A DNA stretch of 46,577 bases, from the NCBI GenBank assembly GCA_023423415.1, contig JAFAFP010000281.1:1-46577 (forward strand), read 5' to 3'. This document shows positions 30,808 to 39,512 of this stretch, piece by piece. The notes under the pieces were generated by a model. That model was not told the origin of the DNA, did no database searches, and saw only the letters and a program-made list of their open reading frames with translations. Numbering within the stretch: the first letter of the stretch is position 1; every line of letters begins with the position of its first letter. Position numbers and translations under genes: made by a program. The DNA comes from Pseudomonadota bacterium (GTDB taxonomy: Bacteria > Pseudomonadota > Alphaproteobacteria > Rhizobiales > Xanthobacteraceae).

Positions 30808-31783
30808 TATCGGCCGCGTGCTGTCGTGGATCCCGGCCGCGCTTGCGGTGGCGCTGGTCGCGTATGCGATTGTCGTCGGTGGTTACATCGTGACGGTTGC
30901 CGGCTTTGCGCTGATCTATGCCGTGTTCGTCACCGGCCTCAACATCTTCATGGGGTATGCGGGCCAGGCATCGTTCGGTCAGAACGCGTTTGCGGCAATC
31001 GGCGGCTACACCTCCGCTGTCCTGACGGCGACGTACGGCTGGACGCCCGTGCCTGCGATGCTGGCCGGAATTTGTGGTGCAATCGCTTGCGCGATTGTCG
31101 TCGGCTATCCGACATTGCGGCTCAAGGGTCATTATCTTGCAATGGCGACTCTCGCGATCGGGCTGATCGTTTACGAGACCACGGTGCAGTGGCAGTCGGT
31201 GACCCAGGGCTATATGGGCATTTCCGGCATCCCGCCGCTCGGCATTGGCGATTATGAAATCACGTCGGATCGTGCGCAGCTGATCTTCCTGAGCATCGTC
31301 GTGGCGATCGCCATGAGCTCGGCCTGGCTCATCCGCAATTCGCGGTTTGGCCGCGCACTGGTCGCGTTGTCGGGCAGCGAGGAAGCCGCGCGCGCACTCG
31401 GAATCGATGTCGCGCGCTACAAGCTTGCCGCCTTCATCGTGTCCGCAACCTACGCCTCGATCGCGGGCTCGCTGTTCGTGCACATCGTCGGCTTCGTCAG
31501 CCCGGAAGTGTTCGGCATGAACATGGTGATCCTCAGCTTCACCATGCTCTATGTCGGCGGCATCGGCACCGTGATCGGTCCGCTGATCGGTGCGATTGTG
31601 ATCAATCTCTTGCCGGAAACATTCCGCGTGCTGAAGGATTATCAGGACCTCGTCTATGGCGGAGCCTTGATCCTGCTTCTGATCTACGCGCCGGGCGGTC
31701 TTGCCGCGCTGACCCGTCCGTTCAAGCGTAAGGAAACGCGTCCGGCCACGACTGCTCTCGTCGGTGAGGGGGCAAAGTCGTGA
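30776..31783 (+). CDS. LivM-type ABC permease
   Basis: This 335-residue permease of the branched-chain type has multiple hydrophobic helices from about residue 12 onward and the LivM signatures GLNIFMGYAGQASFGQNAFAAIGGY and, later, GRALVALSGSEEAARALGIDV. ATG 30776 lies inside the LivF 3' end; a longer frame from 30719 is fully inside LivF and is not used. Its stop overlaps the LivG-type start (GTGA). It forms the heteromeric membrane channel with the LivH protein at 32546. Confidence 0.9.
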   Translation: MPTLRASTSTNIGRVLSWIPAALAVALVAYAIVVGGYIVTVAGFALIYAVFVTGLNIFMGYAGQASFGQNAFAAIGGYTSAVLTATYGWTPVPAMLAGICGAIACAIVVGYPTLRLKGHYLAMATLAIGLIVYETTVQWQSVTQGYMGISGIPPLGIGDYEITSDRAQLIFLSIVVAIAMSSAWLIRNSRFGRALVALSGSEEAARALGIDVARYKLAAFIVSATYASIAGSLFVHIVGFVSPEVFGMNMVILSFTMLYVGGIGTVIGPLIGAIVINLLPETFRVLKDYQDLVYGGALILLLIYAPGGLAALTRPFKRKETRPATTALVGEGAKS

Positions 31784-32553
31784 ACCGGCTGAGCGTCACA
31801 GGACTCACGCGTCGCTTTGGCGGCCTCGTCGCCAATGACGCGGTCAGCTTCGACGTCCCGGTCGAGGGCGTGTTCGCGATCATCGGTCCGAACGGGGCCG
31901 GCAAGACCACATTGTTCAGCATGATTTCCGGCTTCCTTGAACCGAGCGCCGGACGGGTCGTGTTCGAAGGCGAAGACATCACGGGCACCCCGCCGGAACG
32001 CATCGCCGCTCAAGGATTGGTGCGCACGTTTCAGCTGGCTCAACTGTTTCAGGATCTCACTGTCATCGAGAATGTGAAGGTCGGCCGTCATGTCCGCACC
32101 AAAGCCGGACTGTTCGCAGCCCTCGCGCGGCCGGGCTGGGCGCGTCGCGAAGAGGCGGAGACTGATCGCGTCGCGCGCGAACTGATCACTTTTGTCGGGC
32201 TGGAGGCGCAGTCCGAAGCACGCGCCTCGGCGTTGCCGTACGGCCAGCAGCGCCTGCTTGAAATCGCCCGTGCGCTCGCAGCCGAACCAAAACTGCTTTT
32301 GCTGGACGAGCCGGCGGCAGGTCTGAACCACGACGAGACTGCGCGTTTGTCGGACATCATCCGGCGAGTTTCGTCGCGGGGGACGACTGTTCTTCTGATC
32401 GAGCACGACATGCAACTCGTGATGAAGACCGCGGACCGGATCGCGGTGCTCAACTTCGGGCGAAAGATCGCCGAAGGAACGCCCGACGACGTGCAGAACA
32501 ATCCCGATGTGCTCGACGCCTATCTCGGCGGCGTGGAGATGCTCCATGACTGA
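31780..32553 (+). CDS. LivG-type ABC ATPase
   Basis: This 257-residue ATPase has Walker A IGPNGAGKTTLFSMISG, signature LPYGQQRLLEIARAL and Walker B LLLLDEPAAGLNHDE, the AAGLN form typical of LivG. The start is a GTG overlapping the LivM stop. The C-terminal GVEMLHD overlaps the LivH start by eight bases. It completes the ATPase pair of this importer. No anomalies were noticed. Confidence 0.92.
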   Translation: MNRLSVTGLTRRFGGLVANDAVSFDVPVEGVFAIIGPNGAGKTTLFSMISGFLEPSAGRVVFEGEDITGTPPERIAAQGLVRTFQLAQLFQDLTVIENVKVGRHVRTKAGLFAALARPGWARREEAETDRVARELITFVGLEAQSEARASALPYGQQRLLEIARALAAEPKLLLLDEPAAGLNHDETARLSDIIRRVSSRGTTVLLIEHDMQLVMKTADRIAVLNFGRKIAEGTPDDVQNNPDVLDAYLGGVEMLHD

Positions 32554-33421
32554 TTTTTCTTATTTCGGACAAACCATTGTCAACGGGTTGAGCGTCGGCT
32601 GTATCTATGGGCTGATCGGCATCGGCTTCTGCGTCATCTACAATGCCAGCGGCATCGTCAATTTCGCGCAGGGCGCGTTTGTCATGCTGGGCGGCATGCT
32701 GACGTATTTTTTTCTCTCCCTGCATTTGCCGCTGCTGGCCGCAGGCCTGATGGCAATCGCCGTGGTGGCGGCGGTCGGCATCGTGATCGAGCGGTTGGTC
32801 GTACGGCCGCTTTGGGATCGCAAGGCGACGATGTTCGTCATGATCCTTGCGACGCTCGCTGTGCAGATCGTCATCGACCGTGCGACATTGCTGATTGCGG
32901 GCGATCAACCGAAGAGCATTCCTGTTTTCACGGACCTGCCGCCGCTTCGGATCGCCGGCATCTCCATCGGCTTCCAGACCCTATGGATCTTCGGTGGTTC
33001 GCTGGTGTTGATTGCGCTGCTTGCTTTCTTCTTCAGCAAGACGCTGGTCGGCCGCGCGATGCGGGCCTGCTCCATCAACCGGGAGGCGGCGGCTTTGCAG
33101 GGCATTCCGGTGTCTCACATGCTGGCGGCGTCATTCGCGCTGAGCGCCGGGCTCGGCGCCATCGCCGGCATCCTCGTCACGCCGACGCAGTTCACCGCCT
33201 ATAACGTCGGGACGCCGTTCGCGATCAGTGGCTTCATTGCTGCGATTGTCGGCGGTTTCGGCCGGCCATTTGGCGCCTTCCTCGGTGGCCTGGCGCTTGG
33301 TGTGGCGCAGGCGCTCGCAGTCTTCAGTCTCGGATCGGGCTTGAAGAATGTTGCCGCCCTGTCGGTGCTACTGATCTTCCTGTTCCTGCGGCCACAGGGA
33401 ATTCTCGGAGCGGCCAAGTAA
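32546..33421 (+). CDS. LivH-type ABC permease
   Basis: This 291-residue permease has the LivH start pattern IVNGLSVGCIYGLIGIGFCV followed by NASGIVNFAQGAFVMLGG, and the coupling segment GRAMRACSINREAAALQGIPV. About eight hydrophobic helices are visible. ATG 32546 overlaps the LivG stop, and its own stop overlaps the aldolase start (TAATG), so translational coupling runs from transporter into enzyme genes. This is the last transporter subunit of the operon. Confidence 0.92.
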   Translation: MTDFSYFGQTIVNGLSVGCIYGLIGIGFCVIYNASGIVNFAQGAFVMLGGMLTYFFLSLHLPLLAAGLMAIAVVAAVGIVIERLVVRPLWDRKATMFVMILATLAVQIVIDRATLLIAGDQPKSIPVFTDLPPLRIAGISIGFQTLWIFGGSLVLIALLAFFFSKTLVGRAMRACSINREAAALQGIPVSHMLAASFALSAGLGAIAGILVTPTQFTAYNVGTPFAISGFIAAIVGGFGRPFGAFLGGLALGVAQALAVFSLGSGLKNVAALSVLLIFLFLRPQGILGAAK

Positions 33422-34203
33422 TGACAATCATCGCGTCACACGATCCGGCAGCTTTCCGTACGCGCCTTGGTCGCGGCGACATTCTCGCCGGCGCCTTCAT
33501 CAAGACGCCGGGCGGACATGCCGTCGAGATCATGGGCGATCTTGGACTCGATTTCGTGGTGATCGATGAAGAGCATGCGCCGTTCGACCGGCAGGCGATC
33601 GATCATGCGCTTGTCGCGGCGCGCGCCGGCCGGATTGCGGCGCTTGTGCGGGTTGCGTCCGCTTCGCAGTCCAATCTCTTGTCCGTGCTGGACAGCGGCG
33701 CGACCGGTGTTCTCGTTCCTCATGTCGCCACGGCAGATATGGCGCGCGACGTGATTGCGAATTGCCGCTATGTGAACGGCAAGCGCGGCTTTTCCAATTC
33801 GCCGCGTGCGGGGCGATATGGTGGCTTGTCGCTCGGCGAGCACGTGAAGCATGGCGATGCGATCACCACGATCGTCGCGCAGATCGAGGATCCCGAGGCC
33901 ATCGATCATGCCGAAGCGATCGGGCGGCTGGACGGTATCGACGCGTTGTTCATCGGCCGGGGTGATCTCGCCGTTGCCATGGGCGAGAGTTCGCCCGATG
34001 CGCCGCGCGTGCGGGCGGCGGCGGAACGGGTCTGCGCCGCAGGGCGGGCAGCAGGAAAGCCGGTGATGGTCTTCGTTGGCAATGCCGCCGACGCGCAGGC
34101 GATGCGCGCCATTGGCGCGAGCGCCTTCATCTATTCGTCCGATCAAGGTTTGATGCGTCAGGCGGCCGCACGGGCGAAAGCAGAGATTGCGGCCTTAACA
34201 TAA
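33421..34203 (+). CDS. HpcH/HpaI-family class II aldolase
   Basis: This 260-residue protein is an HpaI-type metal-dependent aldolase, which cleaves 4-hydroxy-2-oxo acids to pyruvate and an aldehyde. Key segments are VVIDEEHAPFDRQAIDH, R in ALVRVAS, the metal-binding Glu in VAQIEDPEAIDH and the Asp in FIGRGDLAVAMG. The start overlaps the LivH stop. In a catabolic operon it would release central metabolites at the end of the pathway. The upstream steps would come from the cupin, DUF6282 and divergent flavoprotein genes. Exact oxo acid unknown. Confidence 0.88.
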   Translation: MTIIASHDPAAFRTRLGRGDILAGAFIKTPGGHAVEIMGDLGLDFVVIDEEHAPFDRQAIDHALVAARAGRIAALVRVASASQSNLLSVLDSGATGVLVPHVATADMARDVIANCRYVNGKRGFSNSPRAGRYGGLSLGEHVKHGDAITTIVAQIEDPEAIDHAEAIGRLDGIDALFIGRGDLAVAMGESSPDAPRVRAAAERVCAAGRAAGKPVMVFVGNAADAQAMRAIGASAFIYSSDQGLMRQAAARAKAEIAALT

Positions 34204-34236
34204 GTGGGTGCAGACATGCGCGGTAAGGACGGGGAA

Positions 34237-35106
34237 ATGACAACGGGCGTGGCGTTGCGGAAGGCGACGCATGCGCGGCACTATGCGCAGGAACCACAGA
34301 TGACGGATGCCGACGGCACCCGTCACTGGATCACCCGCGCGGCAAACTTTCTGACCGTTGTGTCCGATGCGCCGAAAGGAGCCGTCCTCGAACGGCGCGG
34401 CAATCCGGACGAATACATGCTGCTGTTGCAGCCCGGCACCGACGCGGTGATCGAGGCCAAGGGAGACAAGGTCGAAGCGAAAGGCGACAGCCTGACGATC
34501 CTGCCGCCGGGCGACAGCCGTATTACGCTGACCTCCGCTGGAACCGTTGCGCGATTGTTCTCCAACAAGGCTGCGGATCTTTTGGCAAAGGCGATCAATG
34601 CGGCCACCTATTCCGATGGTGCGCCGGAGGTTGCGCCGATTGTGCCGTGGCCCGATCCGGTCGGCGGTTACAAGATCCGTCACTATGATCTCACGACCAT
34701 TCCAAGCACGGATCCAAGCCCGTTGAAGATGCGGGTGTTCCGATCGACCAACATGATGGTCAACGTGTTCGAGCGGTGGAGCAAGCGGCGTGATGTCAGC
34801 AAGCTCAGCCCTCATTCTCATGAGGATTTCGAACAGGTGTCGCTCGGCCTGATGGGCGGGTTCGAGCATCACCTGCGCTATCCGTGGGGCTCCGACAAAG
34901 GGCGCTGGCAGCCGGACGAGCATGAGCATTACGATCAGAGCCCATCGGTTCTCGTGATCCCGCCGCGCGTGATCCACACGACGCATGACGTGGGCGAGGG
35001 GACGACGTGGCTGATCGATGTGTTCGCGCCGCCGCGGATGGATTTCTCGTCGAGGCCCGGCTTCGTGCTCAACGCCGCCGACTATCCGATGCCGGCGCAA
35101 GGCTAA
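34237..35106 (+). CDS. Two-cupin protein of unknown function
   Basis: This 289-residue protein appears to contain two cupin-like halves. The second has a clear metal motif in KLSPHSHEDFEQVSLGLMGG and a later PPRVIHTTHD segment. The first half (about 30-110) lacks obvious metal ligands. It could be a dioxygenase or isomerase acting on a sugar-acid-like or ring-derived compound; I do not recognise a named family. ATG 34237 with AAGGA upstream is preferred; GTG 34204 and ATG 34216 are alternatives. It lies between an HpaI aldolase and a DUF6282 hydrolase in one operon. Confidence 0.7.
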   Translation: MTTGVALRKATHARHYAQEPQMTDADGTRHWITRAANFLTVVSDAPKGAVLERRGNPDEYMLLLQPGTDAVIEAKGDKVEAKGDSLTILPPGDSRITLTSAGTVARLFSNKAADLLAKAINAATYSDGAPEVAPIVPWPDPVGGYKIRHYDLTTIPSTDPSPLKMRVFRSTNMMVNVFERWSKRRDVSKLSPHSHEDFEQVSLGLMGGFEHHLRYPWGSDKGRWQPDEHEHYDQSPSVLVIPPRVIHTTHDVGEGTTWLIDVFAPPRMDFSSRPGFVLNAADYPMPAQG

Positions 35107-35138
35107 GCCGCTTCTTTCCAGCAATCAGGAGCTGACCC

Positions 35139-36056
35139 GTGGCGCAAACCAGCACAGCAGACCAGGATGTCGAGAAGCGGATCGATGCGTTGCTCGTCGG
35201 AGCGATTGATCCGCATGTTCATAGCGGTCCCTCGATCGCGCCGCGTGGCATCGACCATCTCGAATTGTTGCGCGAAGCGTCGGCCGCCGGTTTCAAGGCG
35301 ATCGTCACGAAGGATCATGATTACAGCGGCGTGATGACCGCGGCGATGATTGCGAAGCATCATCCGGAACTGAAGACGAAGATCTTCTCCAGCATCGTTC
35401 TCAACAATGTGGTGGGTGGGTTCAATCCTTACGCGGTCGAGCACACTGCGGCGATGGGCGGAAAGATCGTCTGGATGCCGACTCTCGCCGCGGAAAATCA
35501 TCTGCGTTGGGAAAAAACCTCCAACTGGGTGCATCCCGCGTCAACGCAGAAGATGCGGCCCGCAACCGGCATCCCGGTTCTGAATGCCGACAAGAGCGTG
35601 CGCGATGACGTGAAAGAGGTTCTCGATATCATCGCCAAGAACGACATGGTGCTGGCCAGTGGTCACCTGCATATCAGCGAGACGTGGCTGGTGTTCGAGG
35701 AGGCAAAGCGCCGCGGCGTCGGCCGCATTGTGCTGACGCATCCCGAGGATATCGTCGATGCGTCGATGAACGACGTCGCTGGCATCGCCAATATGGGCGC
35801 CTTCGTCGAGCATTCGCTGTGCATGTTCATCGAAGGATCGAAGTTCAAGACCTGCGAGAGCGAGGATCTGCGCAAGCATATCGAAGCCGCCGGCGTCGAG
35901 CAGACCGTGTTGTGCTCGGATCTCGGTCAGACCGGTACGGTCGGTCCGATCGAAGGCATTCGTCGCGGCATCAAGCTGTGCATGGATCTGGGCTACGACG
36001 ACGCGCAGATCGGAAAAATGGTGTCGTCGAACGCGGCACGGATGCTGGGGATCTAG
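35139..36056 (+). CDS. DUF6282-like metal-dependent hydrolase
   Basis: This 305-residue protein looks like an amidohydrolase/PHP-type metal enzyme of the DUF6282 group. Histidine-rich metal-binding segments are GAIDPHVHSGPSIAPRGIDH, TKDHDYSG, ASGHLHISET and VLTHPEDI, and a late Asp is in LCSDLGQTG. It probably hydrolyses a C-N, C-O or lactone bond. It starts at a GTG with AGGAG eight bases upstream; there is no in-frame ATG at a sensible position. It is the last gene of the plus arm of the IclR locus, and REP-like copy C follows its stop. Confidence 0.75.
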   Translation: MAQTSTADQDVEKRIDALLVGAIDPHVHSGPSIAPRGIDHLELLREASAAGFKAIVTKDHDYSGVMTAAMIAKHHPELKTKIFSSIVLNNVVGGFNPYAVEHTAAMGGKIVWMPTLAAENHLRWEKTSNWVHPASTQKMRPATGIPVLNADKSVRDDVKEVLDIIAKNDMVLASGHLHISETWLVFEEAKRRGVGRIVLTHPEDIVDASMNDVAGIANMGAFVEHSLCMFIEGSKFKTCESEDLRKHIEAAGVEQTVLCSDLGQTGTVGPIEGIRRGIKLCMDLGYDDAQIGKMVSSNAARMLGI

Positions 36057-36076
36057 CCGCCAATTGAGCTATCACC

Positions 36077-36145
36077 CGCTCGTCCCCGCGAAGGCGGCGA
36101 CCCAGTTCAAGATACTCTGGATTCCCGCGTGCGCGGGAATGAGCG
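36077..36145. repeat. REP-like three-hairpin palindromic element, copy C
   Basis: CGCTCGTCCCCGC-GAAG-GCGGCGAC (36077-36101), then CCAG with CTGG, then ATTCCCGC-GTGC-GCGGGAAT (36121-36140) and GAGCG. It matches copy A in reverse orientation with the same hairpin order. It lies between the convergent DUF6282 and HutX genes and may act as a bidirectional transcript end. Confidence 0.85.
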
Positions 36146-36191
36146 GACGATAGAGAAGCGTCAAAGGATACCTTACTGGCTCCCGCTGCAC

Positions 36192-36695
36192 TTACACTCC
36201 CAACAAACCCGGCAATGCACGGAAGCGCGCGAGTTGCTCGCTTTTCAATTGCCGGCTTTCGTCGCGTCCGACGAAGATCTTGAACATGACTCCGCCATCC
36301 GGATTGAAGAACAGGATGGCCGCAGAGTTCCGGCCCATGAAGGGTCGCTCCAGAAAGCCGATCTCTACGCAGCGGTCATGCCGCAAGTGACCATGAAAGC
36401 CCTTGGTGCCCGGCACGTTGTAGTAGCCGCGCGAGATCTCTCCCGCCGGCACCGGTCCACCAAATTCCATGATGCCGTCATCGGTATGGATGATGAGCGT
36501 CACGTCACCCCATTCGGCGACATCCTTCATGACATCGACGAAATGCTTGCCGTCGATGAAGCTTCGCATTCCTTCCGGCAGGGCGCGCACGACAGCATGC
36601 GTCGTCAGCCCGCGCTCCTTTGCGACTGTCTCGACGATCGCGCCGGGATTCTCGGCGAGATGGTCGACGAGGCTCTGATCGAGATTGCCTGACAT
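36192..36695 (-). CDS. hutX: HutX/HugX-like haem utilisation cytosolic carrier
   Basis: This 167-residue protein resembles HutX/HugX, a cytosolic haem carrier that passes haem to a degrading enzyme. Supporting segments are the helical N-terminus (LVDHLAENPGAIVETVAKERGLTTHAVVRALP), the central VTLIIHTDDGIMEFGGPVPAGE, and the C-terminal GFLERPFMGRNSAAILFFNPDGGVMFKIFVGRD region in pieces. Its ATG abuts the HmuQ-like stop with no gap, so the two are co-translated. In Vibrio the partner is HutZ; here the partner is an ABM-type monooxygenase. The symbol follows the family. Confidence 0.85.
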   Translation of the reverse strand: MSGNLDQSLVDHLAENPGAIVETVAKERGLTTHAVVRALPEGMRSFIDGKHFVDVMKDVAEWGDVTLIIHTDDGIMEFGGPVPAGEISRGYYNVPGTKGFHGHLRHDRCVEIGFLERPFMGRNSAAILFFNPDGGVMFKIFVGRDESRQLKSEQLARFRALPGLLGV

Positions 36696-37031
36696 CTAGG
36701 CCGCCTTGTCGCGGCTGATGGTCTGGCAGATTTCGAAACCTTCGAATTTGGGATGCCCCAGGAAGAGCGAACCGGAGCTTTGGCCTTCGGCGCGCGCATG
36801 CGATTTGCGGAATTGCTCGGACTGTGTCCAGGCCTCGAAGTTATCGCGGGTCTGCCAGAGCGTGTGGGATGAATAGAGCGTGTGATCCTCCGCTTCCGGT
36901 CCCTTCAACAGATGGAATTCCACGAAACCCGGCATCTCATCGAGATAGGTTTCGCGGCTTTTCCAAACGTGTTCGAATTCGGCTTCGGATCCCTTTTTCA
37001 CCTGGAACCGGTTCATCGCGATAAACATCAT
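36696..37031 (-). CDS. hmuQ: IsdG/HmuQ-like haem-degrading monooxygenase
   Basis: This 111-residue ABM-fold protein carries the residues of the IsdG catalytic triad: N7 (MNRF), W68 (NFEAW) and H78 (RKSH), very near the Staphylococcus IsdG positions N7, W66 and H76. Bradyrhizobium HmuQ and HmuD belong to this type and open haem to release iron. Two adjacent ATGs exist at 37031 and 37028; the first has AGAGG at good spacing. It lies after the haem receptor gene, separated by a strong stem-loop, and directly before HutX. Location is cytoplasmic. The hmuQ symbol is by similarity of context and residues. Confidence 0.82.
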   Translation of the reverse strand: MMFIAMNRFQVKKGSEAEFEHVWKSRETYLDEMPGFVEFHLLKGPEAEDHTLYSSHTLWQTRDNFEAWTQSEQFRKSHARAEGQSSGSLFLGHPKFEGFEICQTISRDKAA

Positions 37032-37076
37032 ACTGATCCTCTCTGGCTGGCGTGATGCTGGCAAACTGTGAAACGT

Positions 37077-37119
37077 GAAGTGACGGACAACACAGGGGGA
37101 CCGGGCTGTCCGTCACTTC
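37077..37119 (-). promoter_or_regulatory. 13-bp perfect stem-loop between hmuR and hmuQ
   Basis: GAAGTGACGGACA (37077-37089) and TGTCCGTCACTTC (37107-37119) are a perfect 13-bp inverted repeat around a 17-base GC-rich loop. It starts six bases past the hmuR stop in transcript direction. There is no strong T-run after it, so it may act as a partial terminator or as an RNA-stabilising/processing element setting the hmuR to hmuQ ratio. Confidence 0.7.
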
Positions 37120-37124
37120 GGTGG

Positions 37125-39362
37125 TTACATGGCGCTGAAGCGGACCCGCATCGATCCCTTGTAGACAATGCCGGGCGGTGGCGCGCTCCACAGGACGTCG
37201 TTCTGGGTCGCGCCGTCGTAGCTCGACTTCGGGATCGCATACGGCCGGTAGTACTCGTTCAGAATGTTGTCGATGCCGAAGCCGAGCGTCAGGTCCGGCG
37301 TCGGATCGTAGGTCAGATAGAAGTTCAGCAGATCGTATGAGGTGCTCGGAAGGTAGGTGTCTGGCACATGCAGGTTGGCTGCCGCCGATACCCACGATGC
37401 GGCAAGCGTCAACTTGCGTTCGAGAAGACGGACACCGGCCGTGGTGACGGCCTTGTTCGGCTGGATATTGGCCAGCCCCTGCCCGGTGACATCGTTATAG
37501 CCGCGCTGAAGCTGTCCGGTGAATCCGACGAACCAGTCGCCGGCATCGTAAGCGAGTTCGGCTTCGAAGCCCTGGATGTGAGCCTTGTCGATGTTCTGAT
37601 ACTGATAGAACTCGCTGCCGGTGATCGGAAGAAAGAACGGCGGGAAGGGAACGGGTACCAGCACAGTCCGCGGCGGAGAAGCCACCAGCTCGATATAGTC
37701 TTCCAGATTGTTGCGGAAGGCATTGATCTTGCCGCGGAAGGTGTCGCCGGTTTTGAAGATGTTGTCGAACTTGAGATTGATGCCGACTTCCTGATTCTTG
37801 CCGACTTCCGGACGCAGGTTTGGATTGGGCAGGAAGCAGAACAAGCCGCCGGTGCCGCCTGGACAATTGAAAATCACCGGCCCGCCGCCCGTTGCATGAG
37901 CGCCTGCAATCAGCGTTTCGGTGATCGATGGTGCGCGATAGCCCTCGGCATAGCTGACATACGGCGTGACGCCGGGGATCGGTGTGACTCCGACGGTGAT
38001 CTTCGGCGAGATGCGATCGCCGGACGTGCTCGTGCTGCCGCTTTCGAGCTGATAGTTGTCGTAACGTGCGGCGCTGACCACTTCGAGCCAGTTGGAGTAA
38101 TTGGACTTCAACTGAATGAAAGCGCCGGAAACCGTGCGGATGCCGCTCGGCGTGGTGATATTCGAATTGCCGCTCTGATCGGTGGTGTTGACGTCATCCT
38201 TGAAGACGTCGCCGCCGATCGTCAGTGCATTCTGCCAGCCATTCCATTCGAAGCGGCTGGTGTTGTGACCGTCAAAGCCCGTAGTATCGAGCGTGTAGTT
38301 GCGCTTGTCGCCGACGCAGCCGGACACGTTATTGCCGGGCGTCGTGCACACGCCGGCCTGCGGCGTTAGCGTGGTGTGCCAGATCTTGGTCTGATCGTTC
38401 TCAGTCCGGTTGATATAGGCGCTCAGATTCCAGTCGAATAGTTTGTCGTCGGGCTTGCTGTAGCGCCAGCTCACGGTGCCGGTGTAGTTCCTCACGTCGC
38501 TCGCATAGACGGAAGAGCCTTGGTTCAGCAGGCGCTGCGCCGCTGTGGCGACAGGGCCTCGATGATACTGGCCGATATTGAACAGGTTTTCCTGAACGAT
38601 GCCGCCGAATTTGACCTCATGGCCATCGGCTGGCCGCACAGTCACCTTGGCGAGACCGGTGCTGATGTGGTTGGCGGTGTTGTCGATGGTTTGACCGTCG
38701 CCGTCCTTATAGTTGCTTTGCATCCGGTGGGTGGCGCCGACCAGCACGTCGACATTCTCGTTAGGACGCGAGGCGGAAAATACGGAGCCCATTCCACGCC
38801 CGCTATTGGAGCCGAGCATGCCGCCGAATGTGGTGGCGAAACGCTCGCCGGGCCTTAGGATGTCATCGACATCCTTGGTGCGGAACGAGACCACGCCGCC
38901 GATTGCGCCGGACCCGTAGATATTGGCAACCGGGCCGCGCACAACTTCCACGCCGCCGAGCAATTCCGGCTCGAGGAAGAAACCGCCATTCGCATTGTGA
39001 CCGCTGCGCTGATAATTCTGGCGTGCACCATCGACGATGACCGCGACGCGGCCGAAATCCTGCAAGCCACGGATATTGATCGATGTTTCAGGCGTATCGC
39101 CGCGATCCTGGAACGAGACGCCCGGCGTATTATAGAAGATGTCCGACAGTCGCTTGGCCGAAACCCGGTTGATGGTTTCGAGCGTAATGACGCTGATCGG
39201 TGCGAGCGCGTCGATCGCTTTTTCTTCGGTTTTGCTGGCCGTGACGGTGATCGTATCGAGCGCGACGGGCGTCTGAGCCCCCGCTTGTATCGGACAATAT
39301 GACGCTATTGCGCCTGTGAGAGATCCAGCAAGTAGGTGTATGCGCCTGTAGCGTCGCGCCAT
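37125..39362 (-). CDS. hmuR: TonB-dependent haem/haemoglobin outer-membrane receptor
   Basis: This 745-residue protein is a haem-type TonB receptor. A signal peptide (to about residue 29) precedes a TonB-box-like DTITVTASK. The plug domain contains SINIRGLQDFGRVAVIVDGARQ split around residue 100 and EVVRGPVANIYGSGAIGG. In the barrel, Y475-R-A-P478 matches the FRAP box and N513-P-N-L516 the NPDL box of haem receptors, with H489 between them as expected for an axial haem ligand. GGGGG precedes the ATG. It is divergent from hemP-hmuTUV and shares their control region. exbBD-tonB genes are not in the window. Confidence 0.92.
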   Translation of the reverse strand: MARRYRRIHLLAGSLTGAIASYCPIQAGAQTPVALDTITVTASKTEEKAIDALAPISVITLETINRVSAKRLSDIFYNTPGVSFQDRGDTPETSINIRGLQDFGRVAVIVDGARQNYQRSGHNANGGFFLEPELLGGVEVVRGPVANIYGSGAIGGVVSFRTKDVDDILRPGERFATTFGGMLGSNSGRGMGSVFSASRPNENVDVLVGATHRMQSNYKDGDGQTIDNTANHISTGLAKVTVRPADGHEVKFGGIVQENLFNIGQYHRGPVATAAQRLLNQGSSVYASDVRNYTGTVSWRYSKPDDKLFDWNLSAYINRTENDQTKIWHTTLTPQAGVCTTPGNNVSGCVGDKRNYTLDTTGFDGHNTSRFEWNGWQNALTIGGDVFKDDVNTTDQSGNSNITTPSGIRTVSGAFIQLKSNYSNWLEVVSAARYDNYQLESGSTSTSGDRISPKITVGVTPIPGVTPYVSYAEGYRAPSITETLIAGAHATGGGPVIFNCPGGTGGLFCFLPNPNLRPEVGKNQEVGINLKFDNIFKTGDTFRGKINAFRNNLEDYIELVASPPRTVLVPVPFPPFFLPITGSEFYQYQNIDKAHIQGFEAELAYDAGDWFVGFTGQLQRGYNDVTGQGLANIQPNKAVTTAGVRLLERKLTLAASWVSAAANLHVPDTYLPSTSYDLLNFYLTYDPTPDLTLGFGIDNILNEYYRPYAIPKSSYDGATQNDVLWSAPPPGIVYKGSMRVRFSAM

Positions 39363-39512
39363 AAAAGCCCCCAGTTCATCAGCGATGTAGGCTGGCGGGC
39401 GGCCGCGAAACGCGGGTGGCTAGCTGGCTATAGTGTCAGTACTGGTAATCAATGGTGACGCGGCAAGTCAACAAACTCGCATTCTCATTCCATATATACG
39501 CGAGCGATGATG

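Noticed and set aside
28922..33421. Housekeeping branched-chain amino acid transporter
   Set aside because: The operon is coupled to an aldolase, cupin and DUF6282 gene and divergent from IclR, which points to catabolic uptake; amino acid cargo is not excluded.
37368..38369. Plus-strand frame inside the haem receptor gene
   Set aside because: The receptor on the other strand has plug, FRAP and NPNL motifs; this frame has none.
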